Shown here: one piece after another, positions 15,770-23,847 of the stretch
Numbering within the stretch: the stretch's first letter is position 1
Layout of the letters: each line of letters begins with the position of its first letter
Notes under the pieces: model-generated
Told to the model about the DNA's origin: nothing
Databases searched by the model: none
The model's input: the letters and a program-made list of their open reading frames with translations, nothing else
Translations under genes and position numbers: made by a program
Source: Lentimicrobiaceae bacterium
Lineage (GTDB): Bacteria > Bacteroidota > Bacteroidia > Bacteroidales > F082
NCBI GenBank assembly: GCA_015061365.1
Contig: SUWS01000004.1
Coordinates: 47,094-111,093 of the forward strand
Length of the DNA stretch: 64,000 bases
Reading direction: 5' to 3'

Positions 15770-16497
15770 GAAGATATTTCTTACATCTCGCATATAACGG
15801 AAAGCGTTACCACGGATGGCAGATTCAGCCTGACGCCATTTCAGTACAGGAAGAATTAGAGAAATGCCTTAGTCTTAAACTCGGCGAGAAAGTCAGTATC
15901 ACCGGATGCGGCAGGACCGACACAGGCGTTCACGCTCGTAACTTCTACGCTCATTTCGATGTCGAAAAGGAAATATCCAACTGCGAGGAATTTGTGTATA
16001 GACTCAACATCTTCCTGCCAGACGACATCGTCGTTTACAAATGTTGGGAAGTCGACAATGATCTGCACGCCCGTTTCGACGCGACATCAAGGACTTATCA
16101 TTATTATATCACACAAACAAAAAATCCGTTTCACACTCACGACGCGTTCTATTATCATGGCAGATTAGATGTCGGTATGATGCAGGAAGCTGCGAATATT
16201 CTTTTTGAATATACCGACTTCACCAGTTTCTCAAAATTACATACTCAGGTCAAGACCAACAACTGCAAGATTATGGAGGCTCGCTTTTTCAGGGACAACG
16301 ACCTTCTGGTATTCGAGATAAAAGCCGACAGATTTTTAAGAAACATGGTACGTGCCGTTGTCGGAACGCTTTTAGAAGTAGGTCGCGGCAAACTGACTCT
16401 CGAGCAATTCCGCAATGTGATAGAGAACAAGAACCGCTGCTCCGCCGGGACTTCCATGCCAGCACACGCTCTCTTTTTGGAAGACGTCACTTATTGA
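15766..16497 (+). CDS. truA: tRNA pseudouridine synthase A
   Basis: Isomerises uridines 38-40 of the tRNA anticodon stem. 243 residues, the usual size. Catalytic Asp52 lies in GCGRTDTGVHA; FDATSRTYHY and FLRNMVRAVVG are further family motifs. Translationally coupled to the MATE gene. Confidence 0.95.
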   Translation: MRRYFLHLAYNGKRYHGWQIQPDAISVQEELEKCLSLKLGEKVSITGCGRTDTGVHARNFYAHFDVEKEISNCEEFVYRLNIFLPDDIVVYKCWEVDNDLHARFDATSRTYHYYITQTKNPFHTHDAFYYHGRLDVGMMQEAANILFEYTDFTSFSKLHTQVKTNNCKIMEARFFRDNDLLVFEIKADRFLRNMVRAVVGTLLEVGRGKLTLEQFRNVIENKNRCSAGTSMPAHALFLEDVTY

Positions 16498-16683
16498 CCT
16501 TTTTAAGGGGACATATATAAATTCTCCATATCAAATAATTCTGTACGTCACTCATTAATCTTTATCAACAATTTACAGATACATTTTGTGGATAATTACT
16601 TTTAAAAAGTATTGCTTTTCATAAAATTAGAACTTATATTTGTGACGATAAAATGCTGAAGTATTAACTAAACACTTAGAGCC

Positions 16684-17400
16684 ATGTCGATTTACCTATT
16701 AGCGGATGATGTATTTGATTTTCCATCTGCGAACTTAGCAAACCAAGATGGTCTTCTTGCCATAGGAGGAGACTTATCTCCAGAACGACTTATCATAGCT
16801 TATTCATCCGGCATCTTCCCATGGTATTCGGAAGGTGAACCAATCTTGTGGTGGTCGCTCGACCCTCGGATGGTAATGAAACCTACAGACATGAAAATTA
16901 CCAAGTCGCTACAAAAGACCATCGATTCAAACAAATACTCTTGTTCTTTCGACACCGATTTTGACAGAGTTATCGAGATGTGTGCCAGCGTAGAGCGCAA
17001 AGACCAAGAAGGCACCTGGATATGCGAAGAGATGAAAGAGGCTTATAAAGAACTGCATCGTCTCGGATTCGCTCATTCCGTCGAGACTTATTACAATAAC
17101 GAGCTTATAGGCGGATTATACGGAGTTTCCATCGGAAGCGTCTTTTGCGGAGAATCTATGTTCCATACCAAAACCGACGCCTCGAAAGTAGCATTACACA
17201 ACCTTTGCTCATTCTTGATAAGAAATAACTTCGACTTGATCGACGTACAACAAGACACTCCACATTTCAGAAGAATGGGAGCGCATACCATACCACGTAA
17301 GGACTTCTTGAAATTACTGAAAGGTTACGTCAAGCACCCTTCTCTCGTAGGCAACTGGGGTGACGGAACAGCGACATGGAAAGAAGTCGTTATCAGTTAA
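16684..17400 (+). CDS. aat: Leucyl/phenylalanyl-tRNA-protein transferase
   Basis: Adds Leu or Phe to N-terminal Lys/Arg of proteins, marking them for ClpS/ClpAP-type degradation (N-degron pathway); cytoplasmic. 238 residues. Signatures include FPSANLANQDGLLAIGGDL, YSSGIFPWY, WWSLDPRMV, GGLYGVSIGSVFCGESMF and DVQQDTPHFRRMGA. A TATATTTG -7 box at about 16633 lies in the 186-base gap before the gene; a terminator follows. Confidence 0.95.
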   Translation: MSIYLLADDVFDFPSANLANQDGLLAIGGDLSPERLIIAYSSGIFPWYSEGEPILWWSLDPRMVMKPTDMKITKSLQKTIDSNKYSCSFDTDFDRVIEMCASVERKDQEGTWICEEMKEAYKELHRLGFAHSVETYYNNELIGGLYGVSIGSVFCGESMFHTKTDASKVALHNLCSFLIRNNFDLIDVQQDTPHFRRMGAHTIPRKDFLKLLKGYVKHPSLVGNWGDGTATWKEVVIS

Positions 17401-17421
17401 CAACGACCGGAATATAAAACA

Positions 17422-17457
17422 AGAGACGCTACCATGAATGTAACGTCTCTGTTTTTT
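17422..17457. terminator. Bidirectional terminator between aat and the dehydrogenase
   Basis: AGAGACG (17422-17428) pairs with CGTCTCT (17444-17450), with an inner TAC/GTA pair, followed by six T. Read the other way it also gives a T-rich run, so it can serve both convergent genes. Confidence 0.85.
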
Positions 17458-17477
17458 CGTTATTACTAAGCATTAGA

Positions 17478-18647
17478 TCACAGACACATCTCGTAAATCT
17501 TTACGATGTCATCTTTAGTAAGGTTCTTAAATCCTTTTAACACCTTGCCTCCACAGGCTTTCTCCGCCATCGCTTCAAAATGTTCCTTGCCTATTCCCAA
17601 TTCCGTCAAGGTGCTTTGAAGTCCTAATGTCTTGAAGAAGAAATCATAAAGTCTTCGGATTCCTTCTTTAGCAATCTCCATCGGCTCTTGATTTGCATCA
17701 ACGCCAAAGACATTAGTAGCAAATTGTACATATTTGGAGACATTGGTTTCATCCAAACAATATTCCATCCAGCGAGGTGTGAGTATCGCGAGACCAAGTC
17801 CGTGAGTTATGTCATAAACCGCCGAGAGCTGATGTTCCATCGGATGGCAACTCCATGCCTTCGCTCTTCCACCGTTGATAAATCCGTTGATAGCCCACGA
17901 AGAGGTCCACATCAGGTTGGCGCGAGCCTCATAGTTGTCGGGTTCCTGCATCGCTATCGGTGCGTATTTCACCACAGTCTTCAACATTCCCTCCATGAAA
18001 CAGTCGAGCATGAAAAGATCTGGTTCCATATTGAAATAAACCTCGATGATATGCGACATGATATCGACAGAACCGCATGCTGTCTGATACTTACTTACTG
18101 AATAAGTATTTGTAGGGTCGAGGAACGACACTCTTGGAAGGAGATGCGGATCTAAACGACCAATTTTGTCGTTAGTTTCAGGATTGCTTATGACGCCACC
18201 TGTATCCATTTCCGAACCTGTCGCAGAGAGCGTTAATATCGAAACTATTGGTAAAGCGTCATTTATAGGAGCTCGCTTCTCATTAAAGAAATCCCACGGA
18301 TCGTGATCGACGAGAGCACCTGCTGCCATGAACTTAGTAGCGTCTATAGTCGAGCCTCCGCCAACTGCAAGCAATACGTCAATATTGTTATCTTTACACA
18401 TCTGCGCGCCTTTACGTACTGAATCGATACGAGGATTCGGTTCTATGCCTGATAGCTCAAACACTTCAAGACCGGCGTTTTTCATTTCGGTCATCACTTT
18501 ATCGTAAAGACCTATTTTCTTAATGGAACCGCCTCCGTATGTCAACAACACACGTGTTCCGTATTTTCTTAATTCTTCACCAAGATGAGAAAGCTGGTTC
18601 TCACCGAAATAAACCTTAGTTGGTATATTATATACGAAGTTATTCAT
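17478..18647 (-). CDS. Iron-containing alcohol dehydrogenase (BDH/YqhD type)
   Basis: 389 residues, group III alcohol dehydrogenase using NAD(P)H to reduce aldehydes. The nucleotide-binding loop GGGS recurs (TYGGGSIKK, LAVGGGSTIDATK), SATGSEMD lies by the active site, and the metal site residues are Asp in GSVDIMSH, His in SH, and two His in HPMEHQLSAVYDITHGLGLA. The pattern fits NADPH butanol dehydrogenase-like enzymes. Monocistronic or leading the small lipoprotein gene upstream. Confidence 0.9.
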   Translation of the reverse strand: MNNFVYNIPTKVYFGENQLSHLGEELRKYGTRVLLTYGGGSIKKIGLYDKVMTEMKNAGLEVFELSGIEPNPRIDSVRKGAQMCKDNNIDVLLAVGGGSTIDATKFMAAGALVDHDPWDFFNEKRAPINDALPIVSILTLSATGSEMDTGGVISNPETNDKIGRLDPHLLPRVSFLDPTNTYSVSKYQTACGSVDIMSHIIEVYFNMEPDLFMLDCFMEGMLKTVVKYAPIAMQEPDNYEARANLMWTSSWAINGFINGGRAKAWSCHPMEHQLSAVYDITHGLGLAILTPRWMEYCLDETNVSKYVQFATNVFGVDANQEPMEIAKEGIRRLYDFFFKTLGLQSTLTELGIGKEHFEAMAEKACGGKVLKGFKNLTKDDIVKIYEMCL

Positions 18648-18666
18648 TATATATGAGATTTTAAAG

Positions 18667-19191
18667 TTATTCTATTATTGGAGTCAAAGCGAAAGAAATT
18701 GTTCCCGTAACGTCGCAAGTCATATCGAGACCTATGAAATATATTTCACATTGACCTGATACTGTAGAGTTCCAGTTAAACACTCTCGCGTTAGATATTG
18801 TCGTTGTCGGATTATTTAATAAGATATCACAAGTTGCGCTTTCATATTCCGATGTAGCCATGATACCTTTGTAGGAAGAATCTTCGATACTCATTCCTAA
18901 TCCGCTACAATAGGCATCCATTTCAATATCGTTAATCATACCGTTTACGCCTTCAATTTTTATCGTCACATTGCCTTGTTCATCTTCCTTTGTGATGGTT
19001 CCTGTTGTCTCAATCTCAGACGTTATTGACGGCATGTCATTTCCATCATATTTAAGATTTAGATTCGGAGTTATTTTAACCTTGTAACGTCCATCAACTT
19101 TGTCAGCGTAATCGTCATTATCCGGACCGCAGCTGCTCAAGGCAAAGAAACAGAATGCCAACAAGCAATAAATTAAATGTTTTGATTTCAT
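18667..19191 (-). CDS. Lipoprotein, paralogue of the next gene
   Basis: 174 residues with lipobox Cys21 (ALSSCGPD). The rest is a predicted all-beta, calycin-like domain starting YADKVDGRYKVKITPNLNL. The neighbour at 19278-19856 begins YAEKFVGTYNASVTPELTI after its lipobox, so the two are diverged duplicates. Function unknown; probably in the periplasm or on the surface. Confidence 0.75.
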   Translation of the reverse strand: MKSKHLIYCLLAFCFFALSSCGPDNDDYADKVDGRYKVKITPNLNLKYDGNDMPSITSEIETTGTITKEDEQGNVTIKIEGVNGMINDIEMDAYCSGLGMSIEDSSYKGIMATSEYESATCDILLNNPTTTISNARVFNWNSTVSGQCEIYFIGLDMTCDVTGTISFALTPIIE

Positions 19192-19216
19192 CTTGATACC
19201 TTTTTAAATTTGAAAC

Positions 19217-19250
19217 AAAAAAGAGACACATTTGTTTAATAATGTGTCTC
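19217..19250 (-). terminator. Terminator of the 192-residue lipoprotein gene
   Basis: GAGACACAT (19223-19231) pairs perfectly with ATGTGTCTC (19242-19250); on the minus strand six T follow. Confidence 0.85.
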
Positions 19251-19277
19251 CTCTATAACGTCTGATGTTTACAATTA

Positions 19278-19856
19278 TTATTGTTTTGTCGCATTGAATT
19301 TTATGCCACCCGAAATTGTTCCATCGAATGTCATTTCTGGCATACCTTCCATAATAGGAGCCATTGTGATATTGAGAGTACCACCGACTGATTGTGTCCA
19401 TGACATAGAAGCAGGATCTGCTATTGTCGCATTACCAATTGTAATGTTTACTGCAATCGACATACCTAAATCTTCTATTGGAAGTGTTTGGTTTAAAGAA
19501 AGTCCATTAATATGCAGACCTGTTTCGTCGCAGGTGCCACCCAAAACAATTGATTGAGGAAGTTCAATGCCTAATTCTGTCATATCCATATCTTCCGCAT
19601 CAACTTCAGGAAGTGGGAATACAATATTCACATCTTGTGAGTCTCCGACTTGAGAAATCGTAAAAGTAAGACCTTCCAATGTCTCACCTTCAATAACTTC
19701 TTCTGTTTCCATTGCTGGAATTGATATTGTCAATTCAGGAGTAACAGATGCATTGTAAGTTCCAACGAATTTCTCAGCGTAATTTTCTTTTTTACAGCTT
19801 GTCAAAGAAAGTGCTGCCACTGCTAAAAAGCAAACTAATAATGATTTAATCTTCAT
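19278..19856 (-). CDS. Lipoprotein with calycin-like beta domain
   Basis: 192 residues; lipobox ends at Cys21 (SLTSCKKE). Threonine- and isoleucine-rich beta sequence with an acidic stretch (PEVDAEDMDMTELG) in the middle. It is a paralogue of the 174-residue lipoprotein downstream, and the terminator between them means the pair is not strictly one transcript. No function recognised. Confidence 0.75.
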   Translation of the reverse strand: MKIKSLLVCFLAVAALSLTSCKKENYAEKFVGTYNASVTPELTISIPAMETEEVIEGETLEGLTFTISQVGDSQDVNIVFPLPEVDAEDMDMTELGIELPQSIVLGGTCDETGLHINGLSLNQTLPIEDLGMSIAVNITIGNATIADPASMSWTQSVGGTLNITMAPIMEGMPEMTFDGTISGGIKFNATKQ

Positions 19857-19945
19857 AAAAATAAATGTTTAAAATTGTTAAAAATGTTAGTTTTTATTAC
19901 TGATGGCAAAGATAGCGATTTTTATTGTCTCTTTAGCATTAAGAT

Positions 19946-21793
19946 TTACTTTTTGATGAAATAATTTATTCTGCGGTTCTCATCAGCTACACCTTCTATT
20001 ACATAGATACCTTTTTCCAAGTCAGACACGTCAACAATCATAACATCATCATCACTGTTATACGATTGTATCAATTGTCCATTGACATTATAGATATTTA
20101 TTAGCGTCAAATCTTCAGTTTTAACATTGAGGAAATCTGAAGTTGGATTCGGATATATTTCCATCTCACCTTTAATTATGTCCGCATCCTCTATTTCCGG
20201 AAGGCTTACCACATTATCCTCTCCTTCTGTCAACCAATTGAGGCTGAAGTTATAGAACACAGTACAATAATCGCCTTCGCCTTGATATGATTCTTCCACA
20301 TAAAGACCTATCGTCTTATCAGGCAAGATACATAAAGAAGAATACGCAGAGTTGTAAGGCACGACGCATCTGCTTGTAGGCCAGGTTTCACCTTCATCAT
20401 AGCTGACATAAACGGTGACATTTTTTCTCGACGAACCTACGGGGACTGAATGGAGAAGTCGGTTTTTGTCGTCACCATTGTTTGTAGAGGTGAAACGTAT
20501 CAGGTCGCCGTTACAAGCTGGAGCCACGATATCAGTCCATTCCGATGTGCTTTCCTGCCATGTAACGCCTCCGTCATCTGATATGTTATACCATCTGTTA
20601 CCGTTATGTCTTATGCTCATCAATATTCTTCCGTCGACGAGTTCTGTCACTTTTGCTTCGTCACCGCCCACCGATGCTCTTTCCGAGACCTGCCATGTAA
20701 GTCCGTTGTCATCTGAATAAACGGCGTGATTACACACCATCTCTCTATTGTTGTTTTCGCGCATTGCCACCACGAACATGATTCGACCGTTTGATGTCAG
20801 CAATCCGCTGCCCGATCCGAAGAAACCCCCAAGCCATTCTTTGCGTTCCGGATCATCGCATTCCGCACCATAAATCTGATATGTAATATCTTGAGGTTCC
20901 GTCCATGTCTGCCCGTTGTCGTTACTTCTCGCGATATACATTCTCAGAGGATTTTCCGGAGTAGAGCCCCAGAAACCAGGTCCGCCCACGAAAGCTGCAA
21001 TGATACCGTTATCGTCATTTGTCAATGCCAAGGCACAATCGCCAAAGCCTTGACCATGACCTGTTCCGTACGCTATAGTATAAGGTTCGCTCCATGTATG
21101 ACCACCGTCAGTACTTCTGTTACATAGAATATCAATATCTTCCGGAAGGTCACCATTGTTATATTTACGTTTGTCGGTAACAGCCACAACAGATCCGTCT
21201 CTTGCTGTTATCACGGCAGGTATCCTGTAATTTGTGGAGTTATAATCTCCTGGACGAAGCAAGGTAGTACGTGCCAATATAATCTCTCGTTTACCCGACG
21301 GAGAAGTATTCTTCACCTCAACGGTTTCATCAACAGTGCTTATCTCAAGGCACGACATATCGATGAAGTTTCCTTCTACGGCATCATCCGCGACATCAAC
21401 AGCAAGCCAAAGAAAGTTTACACCTTCAAGCAGCTGACCTTCGAGTTCACATTCAAAATCACCTTCTTGCGGATCGCAACTTCCGATCAAAGTGGCGTAA
21501 TCATGAAATCTGTTGTTATCATATTCTTCAAGACCTGTGGTGAAGACTTTAACTCTCTCCACGTCAGCGATTCTTGTCGTTCCGTCGAGATTTAATTTTA
21601 TCGATTTCAAATCGACAGATTCATCACCGTCCTTGTATTGAACCATAGCTTTCAGAATAAGTTCGTCGGTGTTGGAACGAGCTGTCAGACGGTTCTCTTG
21701 TTTTAACAATGCATTCAGTGTTTTTGCATCTTTCTCTTGTGCGGTCAAATTTAACGCCGTCACTAATGTTAATAGTAGTAATAGTTTTCTCAT
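19946..21793 (-). CDS. nanH: Exo-alpha-sialidase (GH33) with type IX sorting domain
   Basis: 615 residues from MRKLLLLL, the start with a signal peptide; a longer frame would overlap the phosphatase gene. An N-terminal sialidase accessory beta domain (about 20-165) is followed by the six-blade propeller with YRIPAV (arginine of the catalytic triad) and five Asp boxes: STDGGHTW, SNDNGQTW, SDDNGLTW, SDDGGVTW, SYDEGETW. The C-terminal 75 residues (EIYPNPTSDFLNV ... LEKGIYVIEG) are a Por-type sorting domain, so export by type IX secretion to the cell surface is expected. Cleaves terminal sialic acid from glycans such as mucin. Confidence 0.93.
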   Translation of the reverse strand: MRKLLLLLTLVTALNLTAQEKDAKTLNALLKQENRLTARSNTDELILKAMVQYKDGDESVDLKSIKLNLDGTTRIADVERVKVFTTGLEEYDNNRFHDYATLIGSCDPQEGDFECELEGQLLEGVNFLWLAVDVADDAVEGNFIDMSCLEISTVDETVEVKNTSPSGKREIILARTTLLRPGDYNSTNYRIPAVITARDGSVVAVTDKRKYNNGDLPEDIDILCNRSTDGGHTWSEPYTIAYGTGHGQGFGDCALALTNDDNGIIAAFVGGPGFWGSTPENPLRMYIARSNDNGQTWTEPQDITYQIYGAECDDPERKEWLGGFFGSGSGLLTSNGRIMFVVAMRENNNREMVCNHAVYSDDNGLTWQVSERASVGGDEAKVTELVDGRILMSIRHNGNRWYNISDDGGVTWQESTSEWTDIVAPACNGDLIRFTSTNNGDDKNRLLHSVPVGSSRKNVTVYVSYDEGETWPTSRCVVPYNSAYSSLCILPDKTIGLYVEESYQGEGDYCTVFYNFSLNWLTEGEDNVVSLPEIEDADIIKGEMEIYPNPTSDFLNVKTEDLTLINIYNVNGQLIQSYNSDDDVMIVDVSDLEKGIYVIEGVADENRRINYFIKK

Positions 21794-21831
21794 AGTTTTG
21801 ATATATTTATATGAATAAAATCCCTTTGTAG

Positions 21832-22290
21832 CTAATCTTTTGTCTTCAGCCATTCTAATAATGCGTTACAACCTTCTGTCACGTCTTTCCATGTAGCTTC
21901 GAAATCTCTTGTATACCATGGATCCGCCACCTCACTATGACGAGAAGTGTAACTCATCAGCATGGAAAATTTGCCGTCAGGATCGTTGGAAAACATCTTC
22001 CTGAGATTGGAGATATTACTGTTATCCATGGCAATGATATAGTCGTAATAATCATAGTCACGTTTTGTTATCTGACGTGCTGTCTTACCTTTGCAGTCGA
22101 TTCCATGTTCAGCAAGTTTCTGTCGCGCCGGCGGATATACAGGATTACCTATCTCGTAAGTCGAGGTAGCTGCCGAAGCTATTTCAAATTCATGTTCTAA
22201 ACCGGCTTTTCTTACTATATCTTTCATCACGAACTCTGCCATTGGACTTCTGCATATATTTCCGAGGCAGACGAAGAGTATTTTTTTCAT
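21832..22290 (-). CDS. Low-molecular-weight protein-tyrosine phosphatase
   Basis: 152 residues. P-loop CLGNICRS at Cys8-Ser15 with nucleophile Cys8 and Arg14, and the general-acid loop ADPWYTRDF. Cytoplasmic enzyme removing phosphate from tyrosine residues, often in exopolysaccharide control. It ends 39 bases before the sialidase start, and the two may be co-transcribed. Confidence 0.93.
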   Translation of the reverse strand: MKKILFVCLGNICRSPMAEFVMKDIVRKAGLEHEFEIASAATSTYEIGNPVYPPARQKLAEHGIDCKGKTARQITKRDYDYYDYIIAMDNSNISNLRKMFSNDPDGKFSMLMSYTSRHSEVADPWYTRDFEATWKDVTEGCNALLEWLKTKD

Positions 22291-22296
22291 GTTTGC

Positions 22297-22372
22297 TTAA
22301 GGTTTAAAGCTTAAGGATTAAGGTTTAAGGTTAAAGTACATTCACTTCAAACCTTAAACTTTAGACCTTAAA
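22297..22372. repeat. 7-mer repeats forming an inverted pair
   Basis: Units such as TTAAGGT/TTAAAGC repeat along 22307-22340 and their complement (CCTTAAAC, TTTAGAC) along 22352-22372, so the whole stretch can fold. It abuts the stop codon of the DUF58 gene on one side and the phosphatase leader on the other. Confidence 0.65.
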
Positions 22373-23299
22373 CTAAATTTTCTTTCTTTTAATTAAGTAT
22401 GATGTAAGCACTTGATCGTATGCTTTGTTGATGTCAGCTTCAACATAATCGATTTGATATTGATAGCAATGACGTAGAAGTTCGTCTTTCTTCGCTGTCA
22501 TTATCTCCTCGTATCTTTCTTTTATTTCTATTGGATTCAGTTTCAGTGTCTCGCCTGTTTCCAAATCAACGAAGCGATGGGGGCGATTTTCAAACTCTAA
22601 TTTCTGTTCTAAGAGTGAGTCGAACACATGAAACAGTATCACCTCATGTTTGTTATATCTAAGATGTTCCAATGCCGCAAACAATTCATGATAAGAGTCA
22701 AGATTGTCGAGCATATCGCTGAATATTATCACTAAGCTTCTCTTGTGAGTCATCTCAGCAATCTTATGCAGACATTGAACGGTATTGGTTTTCGTCTTGA
22801 TATTTTTCTCGTAAGGAAGCATCAGTTTGTCGAGTTCACTGTATATCATATTAGAATGTACTCTCGACAGTTTTGCCGGAGTATGTAATATGATGTCCTC
22901 GTCGAAAGTCGTCAGACCTACGGCATCACGTTGTCTGCGCATCATCTCAATGAGAGCCGCGCCACTGTAGACGGAGAACCATAATTTATTAAGGTGATTG
23001 AAGTCGAGTTTGTTCCTCACTGGGAAATGCATACTCGAACTCTTATCAATGACGATTTGGCATCGGAGGTTTGTCTCTTCCTCGTAGCGTTTCACGAAAA
23101 GTTTCTCGGTTCTTGCGTAAAGTTTCCAGTCGATGTTTTTGGTCGGTTCTCCAGCATTGTATAGACGATGTTCAGCAAATTCAACTGAGAAGCCGTGAAA
23201 GGGACTCTTGTGTAGACCGGTTATGAAACCTTCCACTATCTGACGAGCTAAGAATTCGAGGCTTCCCAGCTGAGCTATATTGCTGACTTCTATTGGCAT
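22373..23299 (-). CDS. DUF58 domain protein (von Willebrand A-like)
   Basis: 308 residues. The DUF58 signature (EFAEHRLYNAGEPTKNIDWKLYARTEKLFVK, of which FAEHR..Y..GD-like and IDWK.YAR are diagnostic) is followed by a vWA-like fold with DKSSSM as a partial metal-ion-dependent adhesion site. Usually encoded beside a MoxR AAA ATPase that helps fold or load metals; no MoxR gene is present here. It ends in a repeat and follows trxA by eight bases. Confidence 0.85.
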   Translation of the reverse strand: MPIEVSNIAQLGSLEFLARQIVEGFITGLHKSPFHGFSVEFAEHRLYNAGEPTKNIDWKLYARTEKLFVKRYEEETNLRCQIVIDKSSSMHFPVRNKLDFNHLNKLWFSVYSGAALIEMMRRQRDAVGLTTFDEDIILHTPAKLSRVHSNMIYSELDKLMLPYEKNIKTKTNTVQCLHKIAEMTHKRSLVIIFSDMLDNLDSYHELFAALEHLRYNKHEVILFHVFDSLLEQKLEFENRPHRFVDLETGETLKLNPIEIKERYEEIMTAKKDELLRHCYQYQIDYVEADINKAYDQVLTSYLIKRKKI

Positions 23300-23307
23300 T
23301 TATTAGA

Positions 23308-23625
23308 TTAGATAAGTTTCTTCAATTTATCTTCGAAGACTTGTTTTGCTGCACCACCTACGTTCTTGTCAACTACCTGACCACCTTTGAAATAAAGAAC
23401 TGTAGGGACGTTCATGATACGATATTTCATTGCCAAGCCTTTGCATTCGTCGATGTCAGCTTTGAAAACCTTAGCTTTACCAGCATATTCTTCTGACAAT
23501 TGATCCATATAAGGAGCGATCATGTTGCAAGGTCCGCACCATGTTGCGCCGAAATCTACCATAACTGGAACTTCGCTCTGTAATACTTCTACTTCGAAAG
23601 TAGCGTCTGTAATGTGATTTGCCAT
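23308..23625 (-). CDS. trxA: Thioredoxin
   Basis: 105 residues, with active site WCGPC (Cys30, Cys33) and the cis-proline in MNVPTVLYF. General cytoplasmic disulfide reductase. No signal peptide. A -7 box (TTATCTTTGC, minus strand) lies at 23663-23672. Confidence 0.95.
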   Translation of the reverse strand: MANHITDATFEVEVLQSEVPVMVDFGATWCGPCNMIAPYMDQLSEEYAGKAKVFKADIDECKGLAMKYRIMNVPTVLYFKGGQVVDKNVGGAAKQVFEDKLKKLI

Positions 23626-23662
23626 AATTATAATTTTATTTAAATGTTAGTACTGATTTTTT

Positions 23663-23672
23663 GCAAAGATAA
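23663..23672 (-). promoter_or_regulatory. Promoter -7 box for trxA
   Basis: Minus strand TTATCTTTGC; it matches TAnnTTTG and lies about 38 bases before the start. Confidence 0.55.
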
Positions 23673-23847
23673 TAAAAAGTCAACAGACAACATATAACTA
23701 TCAACGGATTTTTTTTAATCTGAAAAAATGAGAATCTGAGATGACTTTCGAACTACGGCCATTGAACCATCAGCCCTTTACTTTAGCCAACGGTTTTTTA
23801 TTAATGACGCATAATTACAAGAATCACCCAGGTGATGTCTCCACATT

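Noticed and set aside
21794..21853. 20-residue N-terminal extension of the sialidase
   Set aside because: It would overlap the phosphatase gene and push the signal peptide inside; the start at 21793 fits better.
23745..23790. tRNA-like sequence (GGTTCAATGG, GTTCGAA, minus strand)
   Set aside because: No acceptor stem or anticodon arm can be drawn; chance similarity.
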